Shown piece after piece: positions 36,935 through 49,843 of a DNA stretch of 64,000 nt. The translations under genes and the position numbers were made by a program. The DNA comes from Lingula anatina (Eukaryota; Brachiopoda; Lingulata; Lingulida; Lingulidae): positions 383,730 through 447,729 of the forward strand of contig NW_019775169.1 of assembly GCF_001039355.2 (NCBI RefSeq), written 5' to 3'. Within the stretch, counting starts at the first letter, position 1, and every line of letters starts with the position of its first letter. Under the pieces are notes generated by a model. That model worked only from the letters and a program-made list of their open reading frames with translations, made no database searches and was not told where the DNA came from.

Positions 36935-37075
36935 CCTTCCGGAAGACGGTCAGATTTTCAAATTTACACGGACAGGTATCTAATTTTACTCTGTCGGAAG
37001 ACGGTCAGAAATGGAGGATGGATCAACAAAGATGATTTGGAAGACTGTCAGAAAATATTTCTGGATCCGCCTCTG
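36935..37075 (+). mobile_element. Dispersed GGAAGACGGTCAG repeat, copy 1
   Basis: Shares GAAGACGGTCAG, ATGGATCAACAAAGATGATT and the end CTGGATCCGCCTCTG with copies at 43229-43396 and 53321-53453. The end resembles the CAGGGGCGGATCCAG terminus seen in hAT-like elements. It directly abuts the hairpin element at 36791-36924. Confidence 0.75.
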
Positions 37076-38990
37076 AATTAAACATAGGCAAATCTGAGAA
37101 TGGTGTACCGCCTATCTGTTACACAATGTAGGTAATAATGTACAGTATATATAGCCACGATCATGTTCAATGTATGCCCTTTCATCACTACCCCCCTCCC
37201 CCCCCCCCCCACAACACGCAACAGGGTCTTTGTTCATATCATTCATTCACTTGAATGAGCTGACTGATCCCATAGTTCACAATAGGCACACGGTTTCTTG
37301 TATTGATCTGGTCCAAACTTATCAATAAATATTATTGATCTTGTTTACCTGATTTACTGTTGACATTAGGGGCATTTAACTGCAAGGCTACTGGAAGAGA
37401 GATTGTCTTGATATGAATTAAATCTACTCTTTTAAGAGGGCAGATATATCTAAAAATCATACTTAACGTTTTTGTTGAGTTAGTGTCATGAAGAATGATA
37501 ACGATAAAAACATGAGCTACGTTTATTTTGCTCCAATGACATTTTTTGTATTCCATGATAAGCCAATTAAAGGTTGGGGCAGCAATTAACCATTTTACTG
37601 CTCATGAAGTCATCCTGGGAAAAATTGACTTTTTTAAATCCAATTTTATTGGTGTGATTAAATGGATTTGCACCTCAGTCAGCCTAAAGACTATACAGTG
37701 TGGACATTATAGCTGCTGTGATATAATGTTGATGTGAATTACCAACCTGGAAACTTTGGAAATTACAGCAGCCATTTTGCCTGAAAATTTTTGAATTGTA
37801 ATCAGATAGCCAAGATGAGCAAGGACCAGTCTGGATTTTTAAAGTTGTAAATCATTGGAATCACTTTGAGTCAGCAGGACGGTCATAGTCCTCATTACAG
37901 CCAGTTCTGGAGACTTATTATTATTTTGTGGCTGATCACAAAGCACGTGCTGTCAGTTTCAAAATACCTGTATGTGATTCTACAAAAACCTAGAAAACAA
38001 TGCCAGAATTACAGGTGTGAAAATAAGTTAGAAAACATACTGTGGCTTGTGTCTGAGAGTAATATGTATTAACAGCGGTTTTGTTTGTGGCAAGAACCAA
38101 TGAAAAACTTTCAATCAGATTTTGAAAGTTTATATTGGATTTGGAATGTATTAAGTATATTAGGCACTGGCCTTAATTTAAAAAAAAACAATGAACACCT
38201 CATAAGTTGTCAAGATAAATCAAGTTTATTTTCAATTGGGATATTTAAAAACAATGATACATTAGCACTGTTGAGCTTATAAATAGATATTCACCAAAGG
38301 ATGATATCAATACTATTATATTATTCCTATCCATAATGATATACATAACTTAGAGTGCGGACACGAAGCAATGTCCATATAAAGACTTATTCTCTAAAAA
38401 ATAAGAGATTGGAGTACACCGATATCACTGGAGTAAGAGGACTTATTTCAAGCCTCCATAATGGGTATAACTATTCAAGGAATGGCCAGGTGGGTAGAAT
38501 ACATGGAATTATAATAGTAAAAATTGTTGTAATACACATGTTGAGTTCATTACACTGAACATACCTACTACATACTTACTACTTATTCTCTCTAGGCCAT
38601 GGTCAGCTCATAAGTGTTGAAACATGCCTATAGATTACAAAGATTTTATTACAGAGTTGCTGCAAATTTTGCCATTATTGCCTATTCAGTCTTAATTAAT
38701 TGAATACATGCCCCCTTAAACTTATATGTTTTTTTCTCACTAATTATTTTGTCTGGATATTTAGTGTATTTTAAGTGGACTGTTTGAATTATTCAGTTGT
38801 TATTTCATTAGAGGAGGGCTTTCCAAGGTGCACAATTCTTAAAAAGGATTATTTGTATTTTTAAAATATGTGACATGCAGCAGGGTTTTTGTGGGTGACA
38901 AGGAATAATGAAACTAAAAAAAGAAATTATTTATATATCTGAGTCGCTTGAGATTTGTGGATGTTTTTTTTTTTTTTTTTAATTTTTCAG
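37076..38990. other. Intergenic or intron, no feature seen
   Basis: AT-rich with one C-rich run near 37191-37210. It could hold earlier exons of the gene whose exon is at 38991-39040, but none was identified. Confidence 0.4.
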
Positions 38991-39040
38991 ACCTGATGGT
39001 TCTGCTGCCTACAAGGTGGTGGCCATACCTCAGGAGACAG
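38991..39040 (+). CDS. Candidate short internal exon of a large gene
   Basis: A 50-base exon lies between a strong polypyrimidine/AG acceptor (poly-T, TTTTTCAG) and a consensus GTGAGT donor. The frame that matches the phase-1 exons downstream reads PDGSAAYKVVAIPQET then G. It needs two bases of a codon from an exon upstream that I could not find. The protein family is not recognised. Confidence 0.5.
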
Positions 39041-39480
39041 GTGAGTGTGAGGAGGAGGAGGAGGAGGAGGAATGAATGGGAAGAAGGGGTGAGGGGGAAG
39101 GGAGGAGTAGGAGGAGGAGGAGGAATGAATGGGAGGAAGGGGTGAGGGGGAGGGGAGGAGTAGGAGGAGGAGGAGGAGGAATGAATGGGAGGAAGGGGTG
39201 AGGGTGAGGAGGAGAGGGTGAGTGAGAGGAGGGGGAGAGAAAGAAGGGGAGAGGGAGAGGATGGAAGAAGAGGATGGGAGGAAGAATAAAGCTGAAGCTG
39301 GAATGAAGTTCTTAATGGAGTTTTTGTGCAGTCTGTATATCTCTGTGTATACATCTGAAAGAGAAAGAGAGGGAAAAATGCACAGAGAGAGAGAGAGAGA
39401 GAGAGAAAGAGAAAAAGGGAGAAAGAGAAAGAAAGAGAGAAAGAGAAAGAAGAAGAGTGAGAGAGAAACAGTGTTTCAAA
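39041..39480 (+). repeat. 440-bp polypurine tract with a roughly 60-bp GGA-rich minisatellite
   Basis: Almost every base on this strand is A or G. 39041-39220 holds three copies of a unit with (GAG)n, AATGAATGGGAGGAAGGGGTGAGGG. It is followed by a GA-rich stretch to 39480, with a short mixed stretch at about 39290-39360. It starts directly after the splice donor at 39041. Confidence 0.92.
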
Positions 39481-41578
39481 AAGAAATTGATATCAGTTGT
39501 TTTCTGTATCAAAAATGAGAGAAAGGATGAATCTAGCAAAGTAGAAAAAAAGCAAGACATTTCCATTTACTTTCCCTAAATTGACAATGAGGTGTTCATT
39601 ATAAGTTTTCAGTCATTGTAAAGTGCCAGTGCTAACTTCCTTCTCATAGCAAATCAATAGCAATACCGCCATTTCAATTAACTTGCTCAATTATTCATCA
39701 CAGCTCTCATTGTGCCAATTAGATTGATATTTGTTCTTGTTACCCAATTTGTCAGTGCTTGTTATGTCGTTTAGAAGATCAGTATTCCTGTGTACAAAAT
39801 TAATAGAATAAAAAAGAAGCAATGAAAATGAACTCTTAAGTATTTACATAACATTGTCGATAATACATTTTTCATGGGGTACAGAATCTGTAGACTAATA
39901 GTATGGACAAAATCTACTGTCCTTGAAATTTTAAGGCAAAGATAATGATAATAACACAGATAATAATACTGCTATTTTAGATTTTAGAAACAATATTTTT
40001 TGTTTTGTGTAAAAACTGTTAACTGTGGCCTTTAAAAAGGAGAAAGTAGAGACCAGTTCATGCTTTATTTGATTCAGTCTGTTTTTAATAATTCAATTCA
40101 GCTTTTCAGTTTTTGCTCCGTCCCATCCTTGAATGCTTTACTACTAGTTTATCTTTTTTCAAACTGTATTCATTTGTTATTTTTGAGTAGTGCTAACATG
40201 AATTAATTTACTGAACACACCTAGTGTGAATAAAGTGCATTCCACGTGATTGTTAATCGGAATTTATTTGTAAATTTTACAGTTACAAAGTACACAAAAT
40301 TTCAGTGGATTGAAATCAGAGTTCATAGACAATTCACTTGACAAGTGTTGTATGCAGAAAAGCCATAAAGTAATTTATTATTACCAAGTTGACATATTAT
40401 GGCTTTTAGCTGACAGATTGACTCTTGATTAGACTATAATAGAGAGACTGAATTCAAACCAATGTTTTGTGTACATACCAATCATTTACTATTTTATTCT
40501 CTGATGAAAGTAAAGCACAATTTGCAAGGTGTAGATAATTTAGCAGAGAGATAATGTAGGCAAATAGAGGCATTGAAAAAGAGAGGGTTGCACAATGTGT
40601 TTGGAGAGTAGTTTTAGGGGCTGAGAGGAGGGGGACATAGAAATTTACAGCTTCATTCTTACACGCCCAGTGCATTCTCAGACAGTTTTCATATATTGGG
40701 TTAAGTGATTCCTTTCCACAAATATGTTAATGTCATATAAATATATTTTAAAATAAAACTGTGGAATTGGTTTTATTTTCAAATAAAGATTTTTTGCCCG
40801 AGTACTCCATTCTTTTTTATTTATGTCCATGTTTACTACCTTAATTTCAATCAAAACACTGTTTTTATTACTTTCACACAGTTATAATAGGAACACACTT
40901 TTAGCTTTTGTCTGTAAATATAGTTAACAAGAACAGGCAAAATTCAAAACCATAAATTTAGGTTTATTAATTGAATAGAAAAAATGACTCAAGAATCACA
41001 TTTACCCCTGGCGAGCCTCTGTTTGGCATAGTTTTTCCCTCTATTCAGAAGTGCGCTTGTCCTTATCAGCGGTGTTAAAAAGGCAAACACATAAGATTTA
41101 GAGTGAAACACCAAACTTGCTGCCGTGTAGCCTGAGTAACTATACACTGTGCTGTGAACATTTTGGCAGGTTCAGTTCTCAGAAATTTGCATTCTCTGGA
41201 AAAAATAGTGCCAGACAGAGGTGCATGTGTGCTGTAAAACAAATGATGCCTTACTTAGTGCTCTGTGGATTTGAACTGCTAAAAACAACTACCACTATAA
41301 CCACTAACAGCAATAATAAGATATGTTGCTATGGAAGATGGCTCTTGGTCAGAGTTTTATACGTTGGCGATTTTTAAGTGCCAAGGACGTGGTAGACAGA
41401 AACATACTTAATGGTGGCATTTTACTCTTAACACTTCTGTGGACAGGCTAGACAAGTTGTTTTTTTTTTTTTGTGGATTAACAAACAATTGACTTCTGAG
41501 ATCAAAGAGGAAGAACTGCATGAGATTTAGACATCTTTGCTATATTATTTAATCATAGATTGATAAAACTCTTGTGCC

Positions 41579-41633
41579 ATGAGCATGCTGGGAGCAATGA
41601 GAAAGGCAGCTAGGAAGCTGTCACTGGACACAG
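41579..41633 (+). CDS. Candidate alternative first exon A
   Basis: ATG at 41579 opens an 18-codon exon (MSMLGAMRKAARKLSLDT) ending in phase 1 at a GTAGAG donor. The phase matches the exons at 42114 and 54083. Basic and short, it resembles isoform-specific N-termini of multi-promoter genes. Family unknown. Confidence 0.45.
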
Positions 41634-41678
41634 GTAGAGGAACACTACGGGTATATGTGTGCATGTACTCTTTGCACC

Positions 41679-41681
<3 letters not shown>

Positions 41682-41711
<30 letters not shown>
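41682..41711 (+). repeat. (TG)n microsatellite
   Basis: Alternating TG run about 50 bases after candidate exon A. Confidence 0.9.
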
Positions 41712-41714
<3 letters not shown>

Positions 41715-42113
41715 ATGGGCATGTGTGAGAGTGCTTTTATGTGTGGAGATATATGCATCCATGTTTGGGAAATTTCGTGGATTTGCTCCATTTCAATATT
41801 CGGCTGAGTAATTAGTTTCATGTTCATTTTAATGTCACACTGTAAGAGGCCTTTAGCCAGCAGTGTCACACATGGGGTGGGAGGAAGGCTGGGGGGGGGA
41901 ATCTTTTTCAATGGAGCTTTTCAACCCCTGTAGTTGACAGAATCTGACAAATGGCATAGATCCTGGAACAAAACCTTGATTCAGAGTGAACCTTTTCCAA
42001 CCGAAAGGATTTTTTTTAATTGTTTTTTAACCCCTCTCCGTTGATTAGGGGATGGCAGTATGATTTACATTTTACACTGATTTTCTTTCTCATTCATTAT
42101 TATCTGTTTCCAG

Positions 42114-42170
42114 GCCTGAGTCTGATGAAGTACAACAAGATTTCAGAGTCGGGAATGCAGAAGATGAAAG
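42114..42170 (+). CDS. Candidate internal exon, phase 1 to phase 1
   Basis: A 57-base exon between TATCTGTTTCCAG and a GTGAGG donor encodes LSLMKYNKISESGMQKMK. It joins in frame to exon A (41579-41633), to 38991-39040 and to 54083-54138. Because it is symmetric it can be skipped without a frame shift. Confidence 0.5.
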
Positions 42171-43228
42171 GTGAGGCATTTTATTTCTCAGTTTGCTCTG
42201 AAATGGTCACTAGGCAGAATGTGTTTGGTTGTGACCAAGTATCTCAACAAGCACATCTGTGATCTCCCTCCATCAAGCAGGGATAAGATGTAAGTGTGTC
42301 TGGGGTTGCATTACCAATAAAAGCATTCTTCTTGGTAGATTGCTCCAACTGAACTTGGAATCTCACTGAATGCAATCAGTTTAACTGAATGACACACCCC
42401 TTTTAGCAGTTAGGGGATGATTAACTTTCCTGCATGCACAGCTTAGCCTCTGGTAGCTTTTTCACTTTGTTTTTTTAGTGGAACCATTCATAAAAATGTT
42501 GACAGTTTTGTCTTCTTGCTATTTGTTGATATTATGTTTGGTAGCAATTGTACAAAGCTGGGGTAGTGCTAACACTCGCCAATTTAGCCAAATGCTAAAA
42601 TTAACTTAAATTGGCTAAAGAAAAAGGGCTTGATTTGGCTTGTTTTAGTCAAATTATAATAATTTTGATAACAAAATAGTGGTGATTTGGCTAAGCGAAA
42701 AAAATTGCTAGCGCTACCCCAGCAAAGTTATCATCTCCACACTTTTATGTGTATTCTACAAACTGACATATCTTCAAAAGTAAAGAGTGTATATGTTTTC
42801 CAAAGAAATGGCGATGTAATTTTTTCTCCTAGGTATACTTATAACTGGGCGTGGTCTTCTGTGCAATAACCATGTCCCCGGGGGGAGGGGAGTGGGGGGG
42901 AGGGGGAGCAGCACTATTCTCCATGTTCAATATATATTAACTTTACTGGATCCAGTTACTGGTAGTATGTAAACATTCTTTAACAATAAATTTTGTTTAA
43001 AAAGAAATAAAAAAATTAAATGGAAATACATAGCCCAATTTATGTTTTTTTTCCCTTTGGTTTGTTCCCTGATTGGCAAAAGCAGATACATTATTCTTCT
43101 TATAATTATTATTATTAATTAAAATGATCTAATCTTTTTTGCATTTTTCTTACATATAACAACACTATAATTTCATCCCAATGTGTTGCTAACATGACAT
43201 TAATCAGAATACATAAATTCTGCTGTCT

Positions 43229-43396
43229 CAGGGGCAGATTGAGGCCGTCTTCTGGGTCTTCTGGAACACGGTCAGATTTTCAAGTTAAGGTTGACGAGTT
43301 ATCTAATTTTTTCTGTCAGAAGACGGTCAAAAATAGAGAATGGATCAACAAAGATAATTTGGAAAACTGTCAGAAAATATCTCTGGATCCGTCCCT
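43229..43396 (+). mobile_element. Dispersed GAAGACGGTCAG repeat, copy 2 (most complete)
   Basis: Begins CAGGGGCAGATTGAGG and ends CTGGATCCGTCCCTG, imperfect inverted repeats that suggest a hAT-like nonautonomous element. The interior matches copies 1 and 3. The flanking eight bases are not identical, so no target duplication is proven. Confidence 0.75.
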
Positions 43397-45683
43397 GTAT
43401 CTAGTAGTAACATGAGTATATTAACGACAGAACAACACCTATAAACAAATTGGTAGTCTGTCCTAAATAATATATATGAAAAATATGTGTAAATGTGTAG
43501 AATTGGCAACTCTGTACAAACATAGGAAGTGGTTTCTTATTGCCTCTGTAATGTATATATACACATGTATATAACCATGTAATGTAATGTAGTACAATCA
43601 ATACCTGAGAATGCTGTTAGATAGATTGCAGTTCATGCTCTAATTGTCCAAAATAATACAGTGGTCAATACTGTATTAATTATTCATTTAAAGGGTTATA
43701 ACAGGAGGCAGGGATTAGTGGGCTTGCATGGTTAGCTGGCTGAGTTACTATACCTGCAGTTGCCATTATTGGATTTTTTGAAAGTGCAGTTATTTTTAAG
43801 TAGAGTTCAAAAGAATCCATGGATTATGGTCAGTTGTGGTAATGTCTACATTAAGCCTAAGATCTCCGTTTATTAGATCTTAGATTAAGCTGTAGAGTAG
43901 GTATTCTTTGGAAAGTTAAATAGGGCTAACACACATACATGTACATATGCATATACATAGTCCCACATACGTGCATGTACACGTTCTAAGAAACAATCAT
44001 CAAGACACCTTCAGCCTCCAATTACTTCTGACAAACAACCATTGGTTTAGTTACTAATCTAGTAACAAGCTTGAAAAATCAATCAGTTGTTTTAAGCTAG
44101 GCAATATATATTAGGTCTAGTCAGCAATTTCAAAGGGGGGAGGGTATTTTTCTTTTAAAAAGTGGGCCTTTCTACATCATTTTTATCCTTATTTTAGAAG
44201 TGGTATAGAAATTTCGATTCAGAGTGGACCTTTTTTTCAGAAAAAAAGGACAATTTTTTTTCGCCCCCTTCCCAACGCAATTCCCAAGCTTAAAAACTAG
44301 AAATAAAATTTTATCTGTGTGAAATGACTGGGCTATGTGTAGGTGTTGTAGAAAGTTCACTCAGAGGATGAATAATGCACAAAACATCATGCAATAATGA
44401 CATTTTTCATGGTTTGTCAGTTTAGTGGATATTCTACTCGGTTTGTGAGGATTGAAAAGCACTTTGCCTTTTAAAACCAGAAAAATGTTGAAAGCTGTGC
44501 ATTGAGATAAAAAAGAGGTTACTGACAATCTAAAAACATTGACTGAAATGTTCAATTCCCATGATGGTCATGCCTTTATAGTTAATACTGTCTAACTGTG
44601 GATTGTTTACATAATAAAGCAAAGCATTTTATCATTCTAAAAGCTAAGACTTAAATGTTAATCATGCTACACTGACAACTGCGCTAATTTAAAAATTTAA
44701 TGCCATTCTTAACAAATCCATATGTTGCCATTGCTGTACAAATAGTGGAATGTACCACAGACCTTTTTTTAAAACCAAATTGAATTATTTATCAGTTATG
44801 AGGGATGTTTATTATGTTTATGTTGTCCAAACACTGAGATCACAATATTAGTTGTAAAAAGGACTTTTCAATGGGTATTGAATAGTTTTTTTTTTTTTTT
44901 TTTTGAGGGGGGGGGGGAATTAACAGGGCCATCCTGTTACATGTCCATCACTGTGACCACTTTTCTCCCTCCATAACTTCTCCATCTTTTGATATCCCTT
45001 GCAATTGAGAAAAAAAGGAAATTCAACTCATTGGAATCGGGATAAATAACTCATAGAAAACTGTTAGTAGTGTAGAGATCAAAGTCTGACAGATTTTGTC
45101 TTAATATTTTGATTTATCTGGACATTTTGCTTTAATATCTGAATATCTCAATATATGTATTTATGGATTTATCTGGATATATATGTCGTTGTATTTATCC
45201 CCTTGGACCCCTATTACCCAATATAGAGCTGGGCACCTTTGTTGCTTGCAATTTTTAGGATCTTTGAAAAGTTCCACTTTCATCACTGATTATGTAATCG
45301 TAAAACAGTTTATGTAGGAGTAGTCATTTAACGTGACACCATCTTGGTTTCCTCTCGGTGAATAATTTATGTCATGAAAATAGCCTGATCAATCCAACTT
45401 CCTGTGTGGAGTTTATCTGGACGAAGACATTGTTTTTGATGTAAATATTGTGCCATTGTTACTCATACATTGGAGAACTCATTAATGGAGGAAGACTGTC
45501 AAAGAGAGAGGGAAAGAAAGGAACACCACCATTTATAAAATATTGATTATTGATCCAAGTTGCAATATTACCATTATAAATGTTTTAAAGACATAGAGTT
45601 CAGGGAAACTGTCACATACCAGTAAAAAATTTTCAATTTAAGTCAACATGGAAGATTAATGAAATAATGAATTATGTAAAGTT

Positions 45684-45715
45684 ATTAATTAATTAATTAA
45701 TTAATTAATTAATTA
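45684..45715 (+). repeat. (AATT)n microsatellite
   Basis: At least seven consecutive TTAA/AATT units. Confidence 0.9.
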
Positions 45716-46959
45716 AAATAATTAATCAGTGAGTAAAAGGATAGAGAAATTTTACATTTGGGTGTTGTACATTTAATCTGGTGTTAAGCTATCCTCCCCA
45801 TGCTCTCTTTGGCTCTTGCATTGATAGAATATTTTTAGTAGGTCCACTTTCATCTCTGTAATAATGTTTTCGAGCCACTAGGTGTAATCCTGCACTGAAT
45901 ACTATTTGATAGTCTTAATCCACAGATCACATGAACAAAGACATGGGACGTCTTACAGTAGCGCAATCAATACTTGGTAACCACCACCTCCGTTTACCTG
46001 CACTGGCAGCATGTGATCACATTGTCATCTTTAATATCCATCTTGGCGCCCATATGTATCATAATGAACAAAGAAAAAAGTATAATCAGTATGTGAACTA
46101 GCTATGGTACCAGTAGCCAAGTGCTTTACAAAGAATAATCCATTGTTGGGGCCAAGTTAATTGGTCATTGACCCCAGCGGGCATGGATTACCAAGAGGTA
46201 TTGATCAGGTTCATTTTGGGCCCCAATTTAGTCACAAAGAGCCAACGTCAGTTTGTAATGTCCCATCAATAGTTTTTCGGTTATAGAAAGAGAAGACCTA
46301 TTAATGTGGATTTTCTGAAGTCCTCAGAAGCTTCTGGTGGTCTGGACCTTATCAGATTTTTTTTCAAGAATTTATCAGGTGGGGTAAAAAGGCTTTGTGT
46401 TTTGTATGGATTGATTTGTTTTGTGCTTTAAAATACAATGAGTTGATATTAGTTATTATTGTGGAAAGTCTTTAATATCTTGGTGTTTCTATGTTTGTGT
46501 GGGGCATGAGTGGTGAAGGTTTTGACTACTGTGTATGGATTAGGAACTGATATTAAATGTATTAGCTTTTCAATACTAATTAATGTGAGGTCTCGTTAGG
46601 TCAGATATTGTGTCTTTGGGGGAGGGGAGGAGGGGTTGAAAGAGTGAACATATAATATGGAAGTCACACACTATTTTTACCGAAAGTCCTGGTTGGATAT
46701 ATTATGTTGATGTCAATGTTTAGTGGCTCTAACTCTGTCTCTTTCCCTAGTGTGGACACTTTTTATTATTCATTTTATCGAGAAAGGGTAACTAAATGAA
46801 GCCATTCTTTCTGAGACAGCATGGTGAGATGTTTAGATAAAACCTTTGTATCGGTGCAGCATATTCGGTCAGCACTACAGCACCAAAGCGAAGTAATTAT
46901 CACTTGAGTGGTGTAGTTTTCTGTATTTCTGCACCAGTCAGCGAAATTCACAACTTTAT

Positions 46960-47187
46960 AACCAGGCTATTACATAGGAGTCTCAGCTAAAGCAGGGCCC
47001 TTGTCTAGGCACGGCCAGTTAACTGGATTGTTTTTGGTTAGTACCCTGGGGCTTGTGAAACAGAGAGTAGACCCCCATCCCCCCTCCCCCCTTCTCCCTA
47101 TGGCATAATTACACTTGGGCCAGTGAAACTGGTGTATGTGGTACAAAAATTTACCTCTCAATGTAAAAAGGGAAACAGCGTCTATAT
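46960..47187 (+). repeat. Diverged copy of the element at 54644-54942
   Basis: Shares CCAGGCTATTACA, GAG..TC..CAGC, a C-rich core, and CTCAATGTAAAAAGGG...CTATATA in the same order with 54700-54950. It lacks clear inverted ends. Confidence 0.6.
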
Positions 47188-48705
47188 AGACTGTTGTTTG
47201 TGCTAGCAATTAAGACTTTTTCTAGAGGGGGAAGGATTGACATTAATTGCTTAGGTTGATGTCTTAATCCCATTTAACCAGACACCTGGAGACAAACTGA
47301 GGATGTCTTCTAGTGTTACGTCTTATGCATTGTGACTTGACATTTTCTTTTTCTCGCTGAGACTTCTGAAGCTGTCAATGTGCACATGCATCATATAACC
47401 ATATCTTGATAGATCAGGAAGTTTTCACCTGAGCATGAAACGGACAGCTGATTGATCACCGAGAGGTGGTTAAGTTGAGGTGTCAGAGTCGATGGCTGAC
47501 GTCACCATTCCTTTCACCTGATGCTGTGTTGACAGGGCTGTCACGTTATCATGTATTGAGACATTCACTTGAATGCTCACCTCATTTACTGACTATTATG
47601 TCTGTGTGCACAATAGTGTCTGTTCACTCTGAGATTGATTTAGAACGTAAATTGTCTCAGCTTCTTCACTTGACATCCGCATGTGAACTAACGGATAGCT
47701 GCAGGAATTTTAAGACAGAGGTGTAAGAGGTGGGGTGTTTGGATCCCAAACAGGTACCCCTGTGTCACCGCAATGTGTGATAAAATCTTGACAAGTGATG
47801 CAGTTTAGTCAATCAAGGTTTTAGTTTGTCTCTAGTGTGAATCAACTGATCGCAAGAGTTAACTGTGTGAAGCAGATCAATTACAGCAACAATGCAGTGT
47901 CTGGATTACTCGGAGTAGAGATATTTTCACAGCATTGTTCTGCCATTGATTGACTACAGCTGGAACTGCGCCGTATAACGCTTGTGCTGGATTAAGATTT
48001 GTTAGGTTTCTCCAAGATTGACAGAGACTGTGGACCATCTTTTGTGCTTGGATTGTGCAGTCTGGTTATGGATATATATACATAATGCCACTAGATTATT
48101 ACTGATATGTTGGATGTCACAGAATATACTGATTATATAATATTATAAGGCTTTGCGACAAAAGTGAAAGTTACTGGAAACAGTTTTTATTGTATTGGAA
48201 TTCGGACAGAATCTGGGAATTTAGAGTCTTGATGTATTTGATGACCAAGTATACTTAAGCAGATGACGTTACAGGCACTTTGTTCAACAAATTCTGTCAC
48301 TGACTATATATTAACGAAGATTTTACTCAGAAAACCTTGATTCAAGTTAAGTTTTTAAATCTTGCATATTCCATTCTGTGGATTATGGTGTATGAAATGC
48401 CAAATGTTGAATTCATTAGATAGTTGGACAAGATTTTAACACAAAACAATCAGAGCTTCTGGGTAAATTGGATTTCACAGGAACTCCTTTATCGATGAAA
48501 ACATGCTTACATGAGATGTCTTTGACATTTTCTGTGAATATTCCCACGTGGATGATTGCAGTCTCATTTTATGACGGTGCTGCTTGGAGGATGTTTGAGT
48601 AAATTACATGAATAGCAGTGGCCTTGAGAGTACATAAAAAGTTGACAAATATACACTCACTCAAAAGAAGAAAGTGCTCCTTGTGTTTTAGCCACAATTG
48701 ACAGT

Positions 48706-48757
48706 ATGCTGGGATTTGGTAGAACCTTTGCTGTACTTGGATTAGCCAGCTCACCAG
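48706..48757 (+). CDS. Candidate alternative first exon B
   Basis: ATG at 48706 opens 17 codons (MLGFGRTFAVLGLASSP) ending in phase 1 at a GTGCGTG donor, in frame with 54083-54138. MLG near the start recalls exon A. The N-terminus is hydrophobic. The upstream 1 kb is gene-like in composition and may be a long 5' UTR. Confidence 0.4.
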
Positions 48758-49807
48758 GTGCGTGCATGCATGTGTGTGTGAGTACGTGTAGGCATGTTCT
48801 TGTATGCTTAATCAGACTCCATTTGTTTATTTAAAACTTAACACATATATCAATATGGCAATTGGCTTTATAATGTAGAGTGTCTTAATTAATAGCTCGT
48901 CACTTCTGTCACGGAGGTCATGTTTTGTCTTAATGTTGGTTTGTGAGTTATTATCCTAGCTAACTCAAAAAAACACAGACATATTTTGATAAATTTCAAG
49001 GACAGGTAACAGGCCAGAAATTATAGGTGAACTGAGATTTGATGAGATGCCAAAGGTGATCTGTTATTGAATGAATTAATATTCAGGAGAATTGAGCTGC
49101 CTTGGCATAGGTCTGCAATCTCTGGGTGCTTTTAATTCTAGTTTGCTTAATTTTACTCTAAATTCGCTCCAGCTAATGTCAGGGAAGTTAAAGATATCAT
49201 GGCAGTCCTATGAGTCTTTCTGTAGTTGGACAGATATTGAATGGTGTAAAACTTTAAAACCTTGTGTAGGGATGGGGGCATCAGTGATTACAGTGGTCAA
49301 CAGAAGGAATTTTTTTCTTCTGAGGTAAATTAAATTTGGTGGGAAAATCTCAAATAGAATACCTTGTATGTATTTACAGTTGTGAACTCTAAATCTCTGT
49401 AAGGGTGCTCAGGACAGGTGAGTAAAGAGGTCTTGAATGGTAGTACGTGTACATTATAGTTTGACAGTTGCCCCCCTGGCTTTGTACCAATCAGGGGAAG
49501 GGTCATACTGTCTCTATACTACTATGGTCAGAGGTCACTAGTAAAAAGGTCAAAGGACGGCAAAGAAAAGAATGGTATGTACCTTAAACATGCTTCAGGG
49601 ACTAGCTGTTACCAGCTAGAGGTCTTGATGTAGAGATCCATTGTGAATGGTATGAAATAACTTGGAGGAAAAATAGCAGGATTGGATGACATGTTTTTTT
49701 TAGCTGTCAAAACATAATTGGGTTTCTCTTTGGCTCTTTAGCTCAACATGAGTGTCATTTGTAGTACTTGCCATTTTGGATTTTCTCTCTCATCAGAAAT
49801 CTTCATG

Positions 49808-49843
<36 letters not shown>

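Larger units (their letters stand above)
42171..48705 (+). other. Large intron region, mostly noncoding
   Basis: No clear exon. It holds copy 2 of the GAAGACGGTCAG repeat (43229-43396), a poly-T/G run (about 44887-44918), an (AATT)n run (about 45684-45715), a weak candidate first exon at 45931-45976 and a diverged repeat at 46960-47187. Confidence 0.4.

Noticed and set aside
38914-39566. Several long open frames on both strands (Ser/Pro/Leu- or Arg/Glu-rich)
   Set aside because: They are translations of the polypurine minisatellite and GA repeats and have no protein-like composition.
47466-47726. 86-residue frame in the 42-48 kb intron
   Set aside because: No homology, no splice support; possibly 5' UTR of candidate exon B but not coding evidence.
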